In this document: piece after piece, positions 23,166 through 32,761 of the stretch
Position numbering within the stretch: the stretch's first letter is position 1
Layout of the letters: each line of letters starts with the position of its first letter
Source: Epilithonimonas lactis
GTDB lineage: Bacteria > Bacteroidota > Bacteroidia > Flavobacteriales > Weeksellaceae
Length of the DNA stretch: 64,000 bases
Assembly: GCF_900110605.1 (NCBI RefSeq)
Contig: NZ_FOFI01000003.1
Coordinates: forward strand, 852,394 to 916,393
Direction of reading: 5' to 3'
Translations under genes and position numbers: made by a program
The notes under the pieces: model-generated
Seen by the model: only the letters and a program-made list of their open reading frames with translations
What the model was told of the DNA's origin: nothing
Databases searched by the model: none

Positions 23166-23456
23166 TTAAATTGAGATTCCGATGTAGAAATAGAGAATGG
23201 CGATGGGAATATTGATGAGTAGAATCAATGCGGATTTGATGGCATCAGTCGTATATTTTGGAGCGAAAATTCCAAATAAAAGCAATCCGGCAAATGTGAT
23301 TAGATTGATAACTGTTCCATAGGTCAGAAGCATAAATCCTATGATTTGAAACACGCCATTGCCCGAAATAATGTAACCGAAGAGCGCAATATTTCCCAAG
23401 ATAAATGAAAGCCAGAAAAGGGATTTTCCGATGTTTAGAACTTTAAAATTTTCCAT
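23166..23456 (-). CDS. Small three-helix membrane protein
   Basis: From MENFKVLNIGKSLFW the 96 residues contain three hydrophobic helices (about 12-35, 38-62 and 72-94). The frame is open far upstream into the metallophosphoesterase gene, but that part has no membrane character and is a shadow. The start at 23456 is 17 nt after the metallophosphoesterase stop. The function is unknown; it is probably in the same operon. Confidence 0.7.
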   Translation of the reverse strand: MENFKVLNIGKSLFWLSFILGNIALFGYIISGNGVFQIIGFMLLTYGTVINLITFAGLLLFGIFAPKYTTDAIKSALILLINIPIAILYFYIGISI

Positions 23457-23473
23457 AAATATTGATTTAAGTA

Positions 23474-24313
23474 TTAAATAGATTTCAATTTGAAAAGTGT
23501 AATCTCCGGCCTGCAATTGAACCTGACCTGGTAAGAATGTCCCAATGCACGGTTGATGTAGAGCATTCGTCCAGCTTCCAAATCGATGATTCCGGAAGTG
23601 TATTTTCTGTTTTTCACGGGTAAAATCAGAGGTGGAAGAAAAGGAGGTACTGCTTGTCCGCCGTGCGTGTGTCCAGAAAGAATCCAGCCTTGATAACAGT
23701 TCCAGACATCCAAATCGCAAACATCGGGATTATGGCAAAGGACGAGATTGGCTTCATCTGGATTGATGGTTTTCGTCAGATTTTCTGGGTGGAAATTCGT
23801 TCCCCATAATTCTTCAAAACCAAAAATATTCAGGCCGGAAACTTCAGTTTTCTCATCGCGGAGAACTTGTATTTTGGAATCGGTGAGGATTTTTGAAACC
23901 TCATCAGCGATGTATTCTTCTTTCCATTCTGCGCCGTAATCGTGGTTGCCGAGAATTGCGGCTGTTCCGAGAGTTCCGAGAACGGCTTCTTTCATTACGA
24001 TTTTCAGTTGTTCGAATTGTTCCGGATTATTTTCCCAGCAAACAAAATCGCCGGTGTAAACCACGATGTCTGGCTTGTAAGCTTTTGCTTTCTTAAAAGA
24101 ATCAATTAAGAAATTATAGTCGAAGCGATTGCCGACGTGTAAATCTGAGATTTGCATCAGGACTTTGTTATGAAGCTTTGAAGGCAGATTTTTGATTGGT
24201 AAATCTAGATGAACAAACTCCAGCCAAAATGGTTCTATTTGCCAGGAATAGAAACCCAGCGAAAGTCCAGCTGTCGCGAGTAATGATTTGGTAATAAATT
24301 TTCTTCGATTCAT
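23474..24313 (-). CDS. Metallophosphoesterase (YkuE-like), Tat-type leader
   Basis: The 279 residues begin NRRKFITKS with a hydrophobic segment, like a Tat signal or anchor. The calcineurin-type metal site is complete: SDLHVG, GDFV, GNHDYG, LCHNPD and SGHTHGG. Homologues such as B. subtilis YkuE act on phospholipid or UDP-diacylglucosamine-type substrates at the membrane; the substrate here is unknown. Its promoter region carries the palindrome CTTTGAATTACAAAG, also found before the operon at 25.9 kb. Confidence 0.88.
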   Translation of the reverse strand: MNRRKFITKSLLATAGLSLGFYSWQIEPFWLEFVHLDLPIKNLPSKLHNKVLMQISDLHVGNRFDYNFLIDSFKKAKAYKPDIVVYTGDFVCWENNPEQFEQLKIVMKEAVLGTLGTAAILGNHDYGAEWKEEYIADEVSKILTDSKIQVLRDEKTEVSGLNIFGFEELWGTNFHPENLTKTINPDEANLVLCHNPDVCDLDVWNCYQGWILSGHTHGGQAVPPFLPPLILPVKNRKYTSGIIDLEAGRMLYINRALGHSYQVRFNCRPEITLFKLKSI

Positions 24314-24331
24314 TTTTTCAATTGTAAAGTT

Positions 24332-24346
24332 CTTTGAATTACAAAG
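24332..24346. promoter_or_regulatory. Palindromic site on the metallophosphoesterase promoter
   Basis: CTTTG-N5-CAAAG overlaps a minus-strand -7 element TAACTTTG (24349-24342), 19 nt before the ATG. The identical 15 bp lie at 25961-25975 on another promoter -7 box, which suggests a shared repressor, possibly the winged-helix protein encoded between them. Confidence 0.5.
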
Positions 24347-24425
24347 TTAACTTTCAAAAAAAATCGGGAGTTATCGTCCCAACAATTTTGTTTCCCCAAC
24401 CCTAAAGGGAGCAAAATTCATTATG

Positions 24426-24716
24426 CTATCTTCCCAACAATTTTTCCAGGTTATTGATATGCTCTGTGAACGCATCTCTACCCTTTTGCGTCACGCGGTA
24501 AGAGGTTCTTGGTTTTTTGCCTACAAATTCTTTTTTCACCTCGATGTATTCTGCTTTTTCCAGCGCTGTGCTGTGGCTGGCTAGATTCCCATCGGTGGCG
24601 CTCAGAAGGTTTTTCATTTCGGTAAAATCAACCCAATCGTTGACCATAAGAACGGACATAATGCCCAATCTTACACGACTTTCGAATTCTTTGTTGAGTT
24701 GATTGATGTTTAACAT
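24426..24716 (-). CDS. Winged-helix transcriptional regulator
   Basis: The 96-residue protein resembles MarR/HTH_34-type regulators: helix-turn-helix DFTEMKNLLSATDGNLASHS (about 31-50), then the wing EVKKEFVGKKPRTSYRVTQKG (about 58-78) and a C-terminal dimerisation helix. Such small regulators in Bacteroidota usually sit with membrane proteins they control. Here it is the last gene of a three-gene operon, with gaps of 2 and 1 nt. The palindromes at the operon promoter are likely operator candidates. Confidence 0.88.
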   Translation of the reverse strand: MLNINQLNKEFESRVRLGIMSVLMVNDWVDFTEMKNLLSATDGNLASHSTALEKAEYIEVKKEFVGKKPRTSYRVTQKGRDAFTEHINNLEKLLGR

Positions 24717-24718
24717 TT

Positions 24719-25333
24719 TTATTTAAAGTTTTGAAAACACTGAGGTCCGACTGCTCCACCTCCATATTCTAATGCAAATTTGTTATCGACTAAAATATAT
24801 TGACAATTATTATTAAAATTATTTCTATCCGTTAGCTTATTTTGAAAAACATCAAATGAATACATTCCCATTCCGCTCCTTTTAAAACCAATTTTAATAG
24901 GTTCTCCATCTTCTATTGAAATACAATCTGCATTATCTAATTTCTCTTTTAGAATTTCAATGGTTTCTAAATCCCAACCTAACATATTTTTTATATCTGG
25001 CGTGATTAATACATCTTTATTAAAATTCCAACTCTGAAAAAACTTTTTTCCTGCACCATTATTCTGAATTGCAAGTCCTCCAATAATTTCATCATTTTTA
25101 AACTCAATTGACACAATTTTATCTTTTGGTTTAATTGTGTTGAAATACAAAATCAATTCATCAATTTCTTTTTCATTCGAGTAATATTCTTCTTTCAACT
25201 CTGAAACTGAATAATTCTTATCAAAAGCTCCAAAAGCAGAAGCAATCATAATATTTAGAATGATAAATCCAAGAATGAAAATTCCTAATATACTGCCTAA
25301 CCCGATTAAAATATATTTTAATGTTTTCGACAT
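24719..25333 (-). CDS. Hypothetical membrane-anchored protein
   Basis: The 204 residues have one N-terminal membrane helix (about 7-33, YILIGLGSILGIFILGFIIL) and an extracytoplasmic domain containing several Asn/Asp-rich loops. No family is recognised. It is more AT-rich than its neighbours. It lies between a membrane protein gene (1-nt gap) and the winged-helix regulator gene (2-nt gap), so the three should be translated from one mRNA. Confidence 0.75.
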   Translation of the reverse strand: MSKTLKYILIGLGSILGIFILGFIILNIMIASAFGAFDKNYSVSELKEEYYSNEKEIDELILYFNTIKPKDKIVSIEFKNDEIIGGLAIQNNGAGKKFFQSWNFNKDVLITPDIKNMLGWDLETIEILKEKLDNADCISIEDGEPIKIGFKRSGMGMYSFDVFQNKLTDRNNFNNNCQYILVDNKFALEYGGGAVGPQCFQNFK

Positions 25334-25334
25334 T

Positions 25335-25952
25335 CTAATCGTATTTCCTATACATCAAAATTCCATAAAAAATATGCAGAAACCCAAATCCAATCGCCCA
25401 AAATATCAATCCCCAACCAAGCCAGAATAAGGCAATCATTCCAAGGACGACTTCACAAATTCCAAGATATTTAACATCACTTAGTGTGTATCGTTCTGCA
25501 TTAATCAAAGCCAATCCATAGAAAATAAGCATTGACGGCGCAATTAAAGGAAAAAAGTTATGATTCCAAAGCGCAATGCAAAAAATCCCGCCTGCTGCCA
25601 ATGGAATTGCAAAATTGAACAGCAATTTCTTCGTAATTGAATCCCAAATCTTCAGATTCTTCTTTTTGCTTTTTCTGGCTGTGAAAATATAACCGCTGGA
25701 AATCGCTAAGACCAGAACGACCAACGCGACAAAGAATAATTCCTTCGCCAAAGCTGGTCCGTAGATATTACGTTCGCCATCAAAATAATCGATGCCTTCT
25801 CTCTGGAAAACGAAATATACGTAAACGGAACCCAGCAATGCCACGATTCCCGCAATGACGCCGGACAAACCACTCAATGAAATAAATCTCGAACTGCGTT
25901 CCATCATCTGACGGATGTGCGCCAACTCTTCCTGATAATTTTTCGATTCCAT
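25335..25952 (-). CDS. Hypothetical integral membrane protein
   Basis: The 205 residues have a soluble N-terminus (about 25) and five or six predicted helices (LSGVIAGIVALLGSVYVYF, FFVALVVLVLAISSGYIF, LLFNFAIPLAAGGIFCIAL and others). This is the type often found in operons with a small winged-helix regulator in Bacteroidota. The function is unknown. It is the first gene of the operon, with a good promoter at 25971-25999. Confidence 0.8.
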   Translation of the reverse strand: MESKNYQEELAHIRQMMERSSRFISLSGLSGVIAGIVALLGSVYVYFVFQREGIDYFDGERNIYGPALAKELFFVALVVLVLAISSGYIFTARKSKKKNLKIWDSITKKLLFNFAIPLAAGGIFCIALWNHNFFPLIAPSMLIFYGLALINAERYTLSDVKYLGICEVVLGMIALFWLGWGLIFWAIGFGFLHIFYGILMYRKYD

Positions 25953-25960
25953 AAAAAGAA

Positions 25961-26015
25961 CTTTGAATTACAAAGCTACAATTTATTTTAAAACTTCAAA
26001 ACAAATTTTGAAGTT
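25961..26015 (-). promoter_or_regulatory. Promoter of the membrane protein/winged-helix operon with two palindromes
   Basis: On the minus strand TTG (25999-25997), an 18-bp spacer and TAGCTTTG (25978-25971). The palindrome CTTTGAATTACAAAG (25961-25975) overlaps the -7 box. A second perfect inverted repeat, AACTTCAAAA-N4-TTTTGAAGTT (25992-26015), overlaps the -33 box. Both positions suit repression. Confidence 0.6.
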
Positions 26016-26023
26016 TTTTGAAA

Positions 26024-26056
26024 TAAAAAAAGGGAACAGCGACGTTCCCTTTTTTT
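26024..26056 (-). terminator. Terminator of the S8 peptidase gene
   Basis: AAGGGAAC/GTTCCCTT with a 6-nt loop, flanked by T runs on the minus strand. Confidence 0.85.
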
Positions 26057-26059
26057 ACT

Positions 26060-29000
26060 TTATTTTTTGATGATTTTGAAAGTATGAATTTTAGCATCTC
26101 GGTCTGTGATCCTCACGACATAACTGCCCGATACCAAATGACCAATATCTAATTTCAGGTCTTTCTCAGAAACACTTTTTTGTAATATCAATTTTGAACT
26201 CACATCAAAGATCTCATATTTCCGGATCTCTATTGGAGAAGAAATATTCAAGATTCCCATTGTCACAGGATTCGGGAATATCTTTATATTTTCCAACTCG
26301 TTGTAAGCTACGGAAAGATTTTCTTCACAATTGATAAGTGCATCCCAACCAGGATAAGTTGCACTAGAATCGGAAGTGAACTTAAACGTCAATGCTCCTG
26401 TAGGATTATTTGATTTGAAGGTCTGAGGCAAATTGTTCATAGTCCCTGACGAGAATAGTATTGGCGAAAGTATGTCCGGACCGTTGTAGATGGTCAATCT
26501 GTCACAACAACTTTCCAGGTTGAACATCGTGAACTTGGCACTCACTAATTTTCCGGCTGACATGGGATAGATCGTTTTCACCCAATTTTCGTTATCCGAA
26601 TAATAGCCATTCTGTCCTCCTGAATCGTAGAAATGTGCATCGCCACAATAGTTTGGAAGGGTGCAGAATGGAACAGAAGATCTTGTCCATTCAGAATTTC
26701 CATTAGAACAAATAGACCTTACGTAGACATCATAACATGTATTTTCCAAAAGATCAGAAACCGTATATGACTTACTAGTGACTATAACACCATGACCAGT
26801 AGGTGAACTTCCTGTCGCTACCAGTTCAACTTCCCACTGTGTTGCACTTGAGTTTTCGGTCCAATTGAATTTCAATGTATTAAAGCTTGAACTTTCTAGA
26901 ACTATCTGTGTTGGTTTGTTGGCGCAAGGCGGCATTGGTTCGCAAATGATCTGCGCATCCCAGCCAGCTTTAGGATTGTTGTTACTAGAATATGGATAGA
27001 AAACAAAAGTCAAAGCTCCTGTTGCCACATCTGTAGATGCCAATGTTCCCGGAGGTGTGGTATTGTTATAGCTGTTATACAAAATGGAATTGCTTGTGGC
27101 GTACGGTCCATTATAGACGATGAATTGGTCGTATTGGTACACATCAAACATTTCGAAAATAGCTTTTACTCTATTTCCTGACGCACCTGGATAGATCGTC
27201 TTTGTTATAGATTCATTGTTTGGATAGTTGCTCAATGCGCCGCCTAGATCATAGAAATGATCTCCAGCACAATAGTTGGCCTGCGTACAGAATAGTTTGG
27301 AAACACCCCACTCGGACTTGCCTCCTACGCATACAGACCTTACATAAATTTTGTAACAAGTGTTTCTTTGCAAACCTGCGATTGTGTATGGACGTGTGGA
27401 TACTAGAGTTCCAACGCCAGTTGGTGAACTTCCATCTGGAACCGCCTCAATTTCCCATTGTGTTGCATTGGAATTATCTGTCCAGTTCAGGGTCAAGGAA
27501 TTTAGTCCTGCGTTTTGGAGGTTTATTGAAGTTGGCGGATTAGGGCAAGCAGGCATAGGTTCGCAGATGATTTGTGCATCCCAGCCAGCACGGTTGTTGT
27601 TATTTCCTGATGAGTAGAATGAGAATGTCAAAGCTCCCGTCGCAACATCGGTTGATTGTAACGTTCCTGGAGGCGTAGAATTCCCTGAGCTATTATATAA
27701 AACAGAACCGCTGTAAGTATTAGGTCCATTGTAAACTGTAAACTGGTCATATTGATTGATATCGAACATTTCGAAAATAGCTTTTACCCTATTTCCATTT
27801 CCTGAAGGATAGATTGTCTTAACAAAATTTTCATAGTTGTTAGGATAACCACTTAATGCACCTCCAGAATCATAGAAATGATCACCTCCACAATAATCAC
27901 CTTGAGTACAGAATAATTTGGAAACTGTCCAGCTGGAATTACCTCCTGAACAAACCGATCTGATATATATTCTATAACAAGTATTGCTTTGAAGACCAGT
28001 GATTGTGTAAGGACGTGTGGATATCAGCGTTCCACTTCCTGTAGGCGAGTTTCCGTCTTTTACAACCTCAATTTCCCATTGTGTCGCGTTGGAATTCTCA
28101 GGCCAAGTTACTGTCAAGGCATTTAGATTAGAACTTTGAAGCGTGATCTCTCCCGGCGCATTAGGACAAGGCGGCATTGGTTCGCATATTATTCTTGCAT
28201 CCCATCCTGCTTTGTTATTTATATTTCCAGATGTATTGAAAGAAAATGTTAACGCTCCGGTCGCAATATCAGTTGACATCAACGTACTTGGTGGTACCGA
28301 ATTTCCGTAGCTGCTATATAAAACTGAATTGTAGGAAGTATTTGTACCGTTATAAACCGTGAATTGATCATACTGATAGACATCGAACATATCGAAAATC
28401 GCTTTCACGCGATCTCCAGTATTAGATGGATATATAGTCTTTGTATATGATTCATAATTATTGGAATAGCCACCCGAAACACCGCCAGTGTCATAAAAAT
28501 GATCGCCACTACAGTAATCTGCCAATGTTCCAAACGCTTTGGAAACACTCCATTCTGATGTCCCTGCAGAGCATAGTGATCTAATGTAAACCTTATAAAG
28601 TGCATTGGACTGCAATCCTGTGATCGTATAAGGTTTTGAACTGATGACAGTTCCGACACCAGTTGGCGAATTACCATCTTTGACAACTTCTAATTCCCAC
28701 TGTGTTGCGTTGGAAGCGTCTGTCCAGTTGATTGTAAGGCTATTAAGTGCGGCACTTTGAAGCGTGATTGATTTTGGATATTCTGAACAAGCAGGAATTG
28801 TCTCACAGAAAATCTCAGCATCCCAGCCTGACCTCACAGAGCTACCGTCTGATCTGAAGGCAAAGGTCAATGCTCCAGAAGAATGAGTCGATCTAAAAGA
28901 AGAAGGCAATTCTGACATATATCCACTGCTGAATAAAACTGGAGAATTACTATCTGGTCCGTTATAGATTGTCAACTGATCACAGCAAGACTCCAAGGAA

Positions 29001-32000
29001 AACTCATTGAAAACAGCTCTCACTCTATTGCCAGAAACAGCTGGGTAAATGGTCTTGGTCCAATTTTCATAATCCTTATAATTTCCATTAGGACCTCCTG
29101 AGTCGTAGAAATGGTCACCGGCGCAATAGTCTGGCGAAGTACATAATCTTGCAGGAGCCGACCAATCTGAGTAGCCACCTGTACAAAGAGATCTTACATA
29201 AACATCATAACAAGTGTTCTTTGTAAGTCCAGACCTTGTGTAAGGTTTTTGTGACGTAACAATTCCTGTCCCCGTTGGCGTGGTTCCAGCAGGTACAATT
29301 TCAATCTCCCACTGTGAAGCATTGGACGTATCTTCCCAATTAAATGTCATAGAACTTGGTGTAGAAGCAGTCAATGCTATATTTTTCGGCATTGTAGGAC
29401 AAGCTGGTTTTGGTTCACAAAGAATCGTCGCATCCCAACCTTCATCTCCCACTCCGTAAGAATAGAATCTAAAAGTCAAAGCACCTGTAGGATGAGTTGA
29501 CCTGTAAGTGTAAGGCAATTGATTCATTGCTGAGCCACTAAACAATAAAGGTGAGCTTTCATTCGGTCCGTCATATATATAAAAATAAGAGCAGCAGCTT
29601 TCGACTTTGAATTTGTTGAACGCAGCCGTTATCCTGTCACCAGAGTTTTCTGGATAGATCGTTTTGATAAAATTTTCTGATGGTGCATAATTTCCGTTGG
29701 CTCCACCTGAATCATAGAAATGGTCACCATCACAATAGTCTGCATTGGTACAGAAATTATTACCTTTCACCCAAGAAGAATAACTGCCTTCCTCTGCACA
29801 AACAACTCTCACGTAGATATCATAGCAAGTATTCTTAGTAAGTCCTGTGATCGTGTAAGGATTGGTCATAGCAATGATTCCACTTCCAGTAGGCGTTTGT
29901 CCCGCAGGTACTGCTTCCACTTCCCATTTACCTGATAAATTACTTGTGTTCCAGCTAACCGTAAGATTGTTACTACCAGCTCTTATTAGTTGTACATAAG
30001 TTGGACCTGTACAAAAGGTATTGAAAGTGTTGGTTTCAGAAAAATCACTTTCTCCACATGTATTGATACCTTTCACTCTCCAGTAGTATTTTGTACCATT
30101 ATCAAGCGTTTTACTAAACTTATTGATCTGTGTTGTGTAAGTTTCTTTGACTGAGAAGTCGGACAGATTCGAAATTTCAAAAATATAAGATTCTGTATTG
30201 GAGTCTGCTGTCCAGGTGAATTCTGTATTGATATAATTTACAGAAAGGTCGTTGTTCGCAGGCGTCATCAAAGTTGGAATAGCGATGACATTATCGTAAA
30301 CAGTGATAGCAATTGGATATTCGAAAGAATCCGCACCATTTTCACCTTTGATGATAAAATTATATTTACCCTTTTGAATGGTTGAAATCCCTGTTAAATT
30401 AAGAATAAAATTACCCTCACTAGATAGCTCTGAAGGTGAAAAAGTAGCAGACAATCCGGCAGGCAAGTTCAAAACGGAAAGGTGAACTTGGTTTGAGAAT
30501 CCATTTTTTACATGGAAATCAAAGTTCACTGCCAGATCATTACTAGTACTTTTACAAACCTTAAAATTATTGTCAGCCGTATTGAACCAAAAATCTGTTG
30601 TAACAATCCCAGAAGCGATCAAAGAATAATTCTGAGATTGATTGACAAGATTTCCTTTATGATTGATCTTCAAAAGATATGCTCCTGCCAATGGTGTATT
30701 AATCTCTATCTTCTCAACATTGTCAAGATTATTCACACCTTTGGTAGCGGCTGCATTGACGTTAGCAGGATTTAGTTTCCAAGGATAATAGTCAACGCCA
30801 TCTCTCGAAACAAGGATATCCAGATCATTCACCAAATTTGGCGTTGGGTCATCTGTTGCATTAGAAGGTAAATTCCCAACAGGATCTGTCCAAGCAACCG
30901 TCACAACCAATGGGTCAACACCGTTGCTACTTAGTACAATCTCTTTTGTTTCACCATTGTTGATCGTATTTTCTTCAACTTTGGAGAACAGATTTTTATC
31001 TTTAATAATATTCGCTGCCTTCTCTGCGTTGATCAATCCCCAACCGAATTTGTAGTCAGGACCCGGCGCTGCTCCAGCTTCGTCTGCAGAATGAATCATC
31101 AATCCCTTAAGTGTAGAAGCCTTCATGTAGGAATTATTCAGCTGGTTGTAATATTGCTGTAATAGAAGCAATGTTCCGCCCACACTTGGTGATGCCATAG
31201 ATGTCCCGTCGTAGTAGTCGTAAGATGAGTTAGAATTATTGACAGCCGAAAATGTATGAACACCTTTCGCGGAAATGTCTGGTTTTATTCTACCATCATC
31301 GGACGGTCCCCAACTGCTAAACTCCGACATCACTACTGATGAGGCGCCAGAATAGTTCAAGACTTCCTCTACAGCTGCAACCGTGATCACATTCTTTCCA
31401 AGCGCATGTCCGGTAATAAGGTCAAAACCATTTTTACCTGTGTTGACGCCATAGATCCTGGAATTACCTGCAGCACAGACCATCTGGAAATAAGGCGCAT
31501 TGAAAAGTATCTCATCATAATCTTTCGACACCTGATCGTACTTTCCGAATTTATCAACTGATATATAATAAGGATTGTATCCATATGAGTGATTTGAGAT
31601 CAAAAGTCCCGCAGCTGCAGCATTGGCCACCTCAGCAATATCATTATCCCAATCGTAGGCCTTCGCACTTCCTTTGAAAGCCATTCCTCTAGCATTTCCG
31701 TTTTGCACGGCGTCTGTCCCAATAATAGTTCCTGCTACGTGCGATGCATGTGGATGTTGATATGGAGAATTGTCCATCAAAGATATCCTGTTGGAGAAAA
31801 GCTCGTGGGTCAAGAGTGGACGTCCAGCATCCCAAACTCCTGCAAGCATTCCCTGTCCTTCTATCGAAAGTCCCAGGCTACCACCGCTGTACAGTCTGTC
31901 TGCACGGGAAGTGATTCCCGCATTCCTATTTTCTGTAATGTAATAGATGGGTTTTAGATCTTTGGTAACACCTACCAATCGAGAGTAAGTCGAATCTGTG

Positions 32001-32212
32001 ACTATGATTTTCTGCCAATGGTTCTTTTCTGCCAGAGAATTGGCGAGATTGAAACTTAAGTCAAATTGTTTTCTTTGATTGTCTGAGAAGGTCCGTAAAT
32101 AATCAACCTTTGTTGACTGTTGAATTCTCGTAAGACTCTTTTGATCTTGGGAATAGATGTTTAAATTTGAAAATATTAATATTAACAAACAACAACGGTA
32201 AAAATTTTTCAT
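26060..32212 (-). CDS. Secreted S8 subtilisin-like peptidase with FN3-CUB repeats and T9SS sorting domain
   Basis: The 2050-residue protein has a signal peptide (1-21). Its S8 peptidase domain carries Asp128 (GVWDAG), His158 (ASHVAGT), oxyanion Asn250 (AAGN) and Ser338 (GTSMASP). A jelly-roll-like region and one FN3 follow to about residue 730. Then come six FN3-CUB units with a period of 605-620 bp (about 30020 to 26330). Each CUB begins near DHFYDSGG and ends GWDAxIxCE. The last 80 residues (IFPNPV to FKIIKK) are a T9SS type A sorting signal, so the protein is secreted across or anchored to the outer membrane. The target is unknown; adhesion to glycans or proteins is inferred. Confidence 0.93.
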   Translation of the reverse strand: MKNFYRCCLLILIFSNLNIYSQDQKSLTRIQQSTKVDYLRTFSDNQRKQFDLSFNLANSLAEKNHWQKIIVTDSTYSRLVGVTKDLKPIYYITENRNAGITSRADRLYSGGSLGLSIEGQGMLAGVWDAGRPLLTHELFSNRISLMDNSPYQHPHASHVAGTIIGTDAVQNGNARGMAFKGSAKAYDWDNDIAEVANAAAAGLLISNHSYGYNPYYISVDKFGKYDQVSKDYDEILFNAPYFQMVCAAGNSRIYGVNTGKNGFDLITGHALGKNVITVAAVEEVLNYSGASSVVMSEFSSWGPSDDGRIKPDISAKGVHTFSAVNNSNSSYDYYDGTSMASPSVGGTLLLLQQYYNQLNNSYMKASTLKGLMIHSADEAGAAPGPDYKFGWGLINAEKAANIIKDKNLFSKVEENTINNGETKEIVLSSNGVDPLVVTVAWTDPVGNLPSNATDDPTPNLVNDLDILVSRDGVDYYPWKLNPANVNAAATKGVNNLDNVEKIEINTPLAGAYLLKINHKGNLVNQSQNYSLIASGIVTTDFWFNTADNNFKVCKSTSNDLAVNFDFHVKNGFSNQVHLSVLNLPAGLSATFSPSELSSEGNFILNLTGISTIQKGKYNFIIKGENGADSFEYPIAITVYDNVIAIPTLMTPANNDLSVNYINTEFTWTADSNTESYIFEISNLSDFSVKETYTTQINKFSKTLDNGTKYYWRVKGINTCGESDFSETNTFNTFCTGPTYVQLIRAGSNNLTVSWNTSNLSGKWEVEAVPAGQTPTGSGIIAMTNPYTITGLTKNTCYDIYVRVVCAEEGSYSSWVKGNNFCTNADYCDGDHFYDSGGANGNYAPSENFIKTIYPENSGDRITAAFNKFKVESCCSYFYIYDGPNESSPLLFSGSAMNQLPYTYRSTHPTGALTFRFYSYGVGDEGWDATILCEPKPACPTMPKNIALTASTPSSMTFNWEDTSNASQWEIEIVPAGTTPTGTGIVTSQKPYTRSGLTKNTCYDVYVRSLCTGGYSDWSAPARLCTSPDYCAGDHFYDSGGPNGNYKDYENWTKTIYPAVSGNRVRAVFNEFSLESCCDQLTIYNGPDSNSPVLFSSGYMSELPSSFRSTHSSGALTFAFRSDGSSVRSGWDAEIFCETIPACSEYPKSITLQSAALNSLTINWTDASNATQWELEVVKDGNSPTGVGTVISSKPYTITGLQSNALYKVYIRSLCSAGTSEWSVSKAFGTLADYCSGDHFYDTGGVSGGYSNNYESYTKTIYPSNTGDRVKAIFDMFDVYQYDQFTVYNGTNTSYNSVLYSSYGNSVPPSTLMSTDIATGALTFSFNTSGNINNKAGWDARIICEPMPPCPNAPGEITLQSSNLNALTVTWPENSNATQWEIEVVKDGNSPTGSGTLISTRPYTITGLQSNTCYRIYIRSVCSGGNSSWTVSKLFCTQGDYCGGDHFYDSGGALSGYPNNYENFVKTIYPSGNGNRVKAIFEMFDINQYDQFTVYNGPNTYSGSVLYNSSGNSTPPGTLQSTDVATGALTFSFYSSGNNNNRAGWDAQIICEPMPACPNPPTSINLQNAGLNSLTLNWTDNSNATQWEIEAVPDGSSPTGVGTLVSTRPYTIAGLQRNTCYKIYVRSVCVGGKSEWGVSKLFCTQANYCAGDHFYDLGGALSNYPNNESITKTIYPGASGNRVKAIFEMFDVYQYDQFIVYNGPYATSNSILYNSYNNTTPPGTLASTDVATGALTFVFYPYSSNNNPKAGWDAQIICEPMPPCANKPTQIVLESSSFNTLKFNWTENSSATQWEVELVATGSSPTGHGVIVTSKSYTVSDLLENTCYDVYVRSICSNGNSEWTRSSVPFCTLPNYCGDAHFYDSGGQNGYYSDNENWVKTIYPMSAGKLVSAKFTMFNLESCCDRLTIYNGPDILSPILFSSGTMNNLPQTFKSNNPTGALTFKFTSDSSATYPGWDALINCEENLSVAYNELENIKIFPNPVTMGILNISSPIEIRKYEIFDVSSKLILQKSVSEKDLKLDIGHLVSGSYVVRITDRDAKIHTFKIIKK
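26330..30020. repeat. Tandem coding repeats (six FN3-CUB units of about 615 bp)
   Basis: The conserved codons for DHFYDSGG recur near 26630, 27250, 27870, 28490, 29105 and 29710. Two subtypes exist: units 1, 2 and 6 encode ESCCDxL, while units 3, 4 and 5 encode YQYDQF at the same place and lack that cysteine pair. Confidence 0.85.
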
Positions 32213-32346
32213 GGTAAAAGTTTCTCAAAAATATAAAAAAAATCGACATTCTTAAAAAAATGTTAAAATACTTTATAACAAAAATGATATCAATCATTTA
32301 GATCAACATCATTTTACTTTTGAATTATTTTTTCAGAAAATATCTT

Positions 32347-32760
32347 CTACAATTCCGTCACTTTCTTACCAATTTTGTAAACCGTTCCTCGGAAACCTGC
32401 AACAACCTCATCATTCTGATTCTTAATCGTAATGTCATAGACTGCAGTTTTTCTCGTGTCTGTGAGCAGAATACTTTCGGCAGTCAAAACGTCGCCATCC
32501 CGTACGGCTTTTGTAAAATTAATATAACAATTGAGCGCAACTGCCGCTTCGCCTGTATTATTGGAAGAAAAAGCCAACGCCGAATCTGCAAAAGCAAAGG
32601 TCACACCGCCGTGAACGGTTCCTAAACCATTGATCATTTCTGGTTTTACTGGCATTCTTATAAGACAATAGTTTTCTTTGATAGTAGTGAGTTCAATTCC
32701 CAACCATTGAGAAAACAAATCTTTTCCGAACAAATATTCGGCCGTCTCTTTTGGAGTCAT
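32347..32760 (-). CDS. paaI: PaaI-type hotdog thioesterase
   Basis: The 137-residue hotdog protein has GLGTVHGGVTFAFADSALAF, whose HGG and Asp match the PaaI catalytic pattern. NCYINFTKAVRDGDVLTAE is the expected second core strand. PaaI hydrolyses hydroxyphenylacetyl-CoA and prevents CoA trapping in phenylacetate degradation. A paaG-like gene lies 113 bp upstream on the same strand, supporting this role, but other paa genes are not in the window. Confidence 0.85.
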   Translation of the reverse strand: MTPKETAEYLFGKDLFSQWLGIELTTIKENYCLIRMPVKPEMINGLGTVHGGVTFAFADSALAFSSNNTGEAAVALNCYINFTKAVRDGDVLTAESILLTDTRKTAVYDITIKNQNDEVVAGFRGTVYKIGKKVTEL

Positions 32761-32761
32761 A

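Noticed and set aside
23457..23720. Upstream extension of the small membrane protein frame
   Set aside because: It overlaps the 3' end of the metallophosphoesterase gene and is not hydrophobic; MENFKVLN at 23456 is the natural start.
26330..30020. Regularly spaced repeats as a possible CRISPR array
   Set aside because: The period is about 615 bp and all units are in one open frame encoding FN3-CUB domains.
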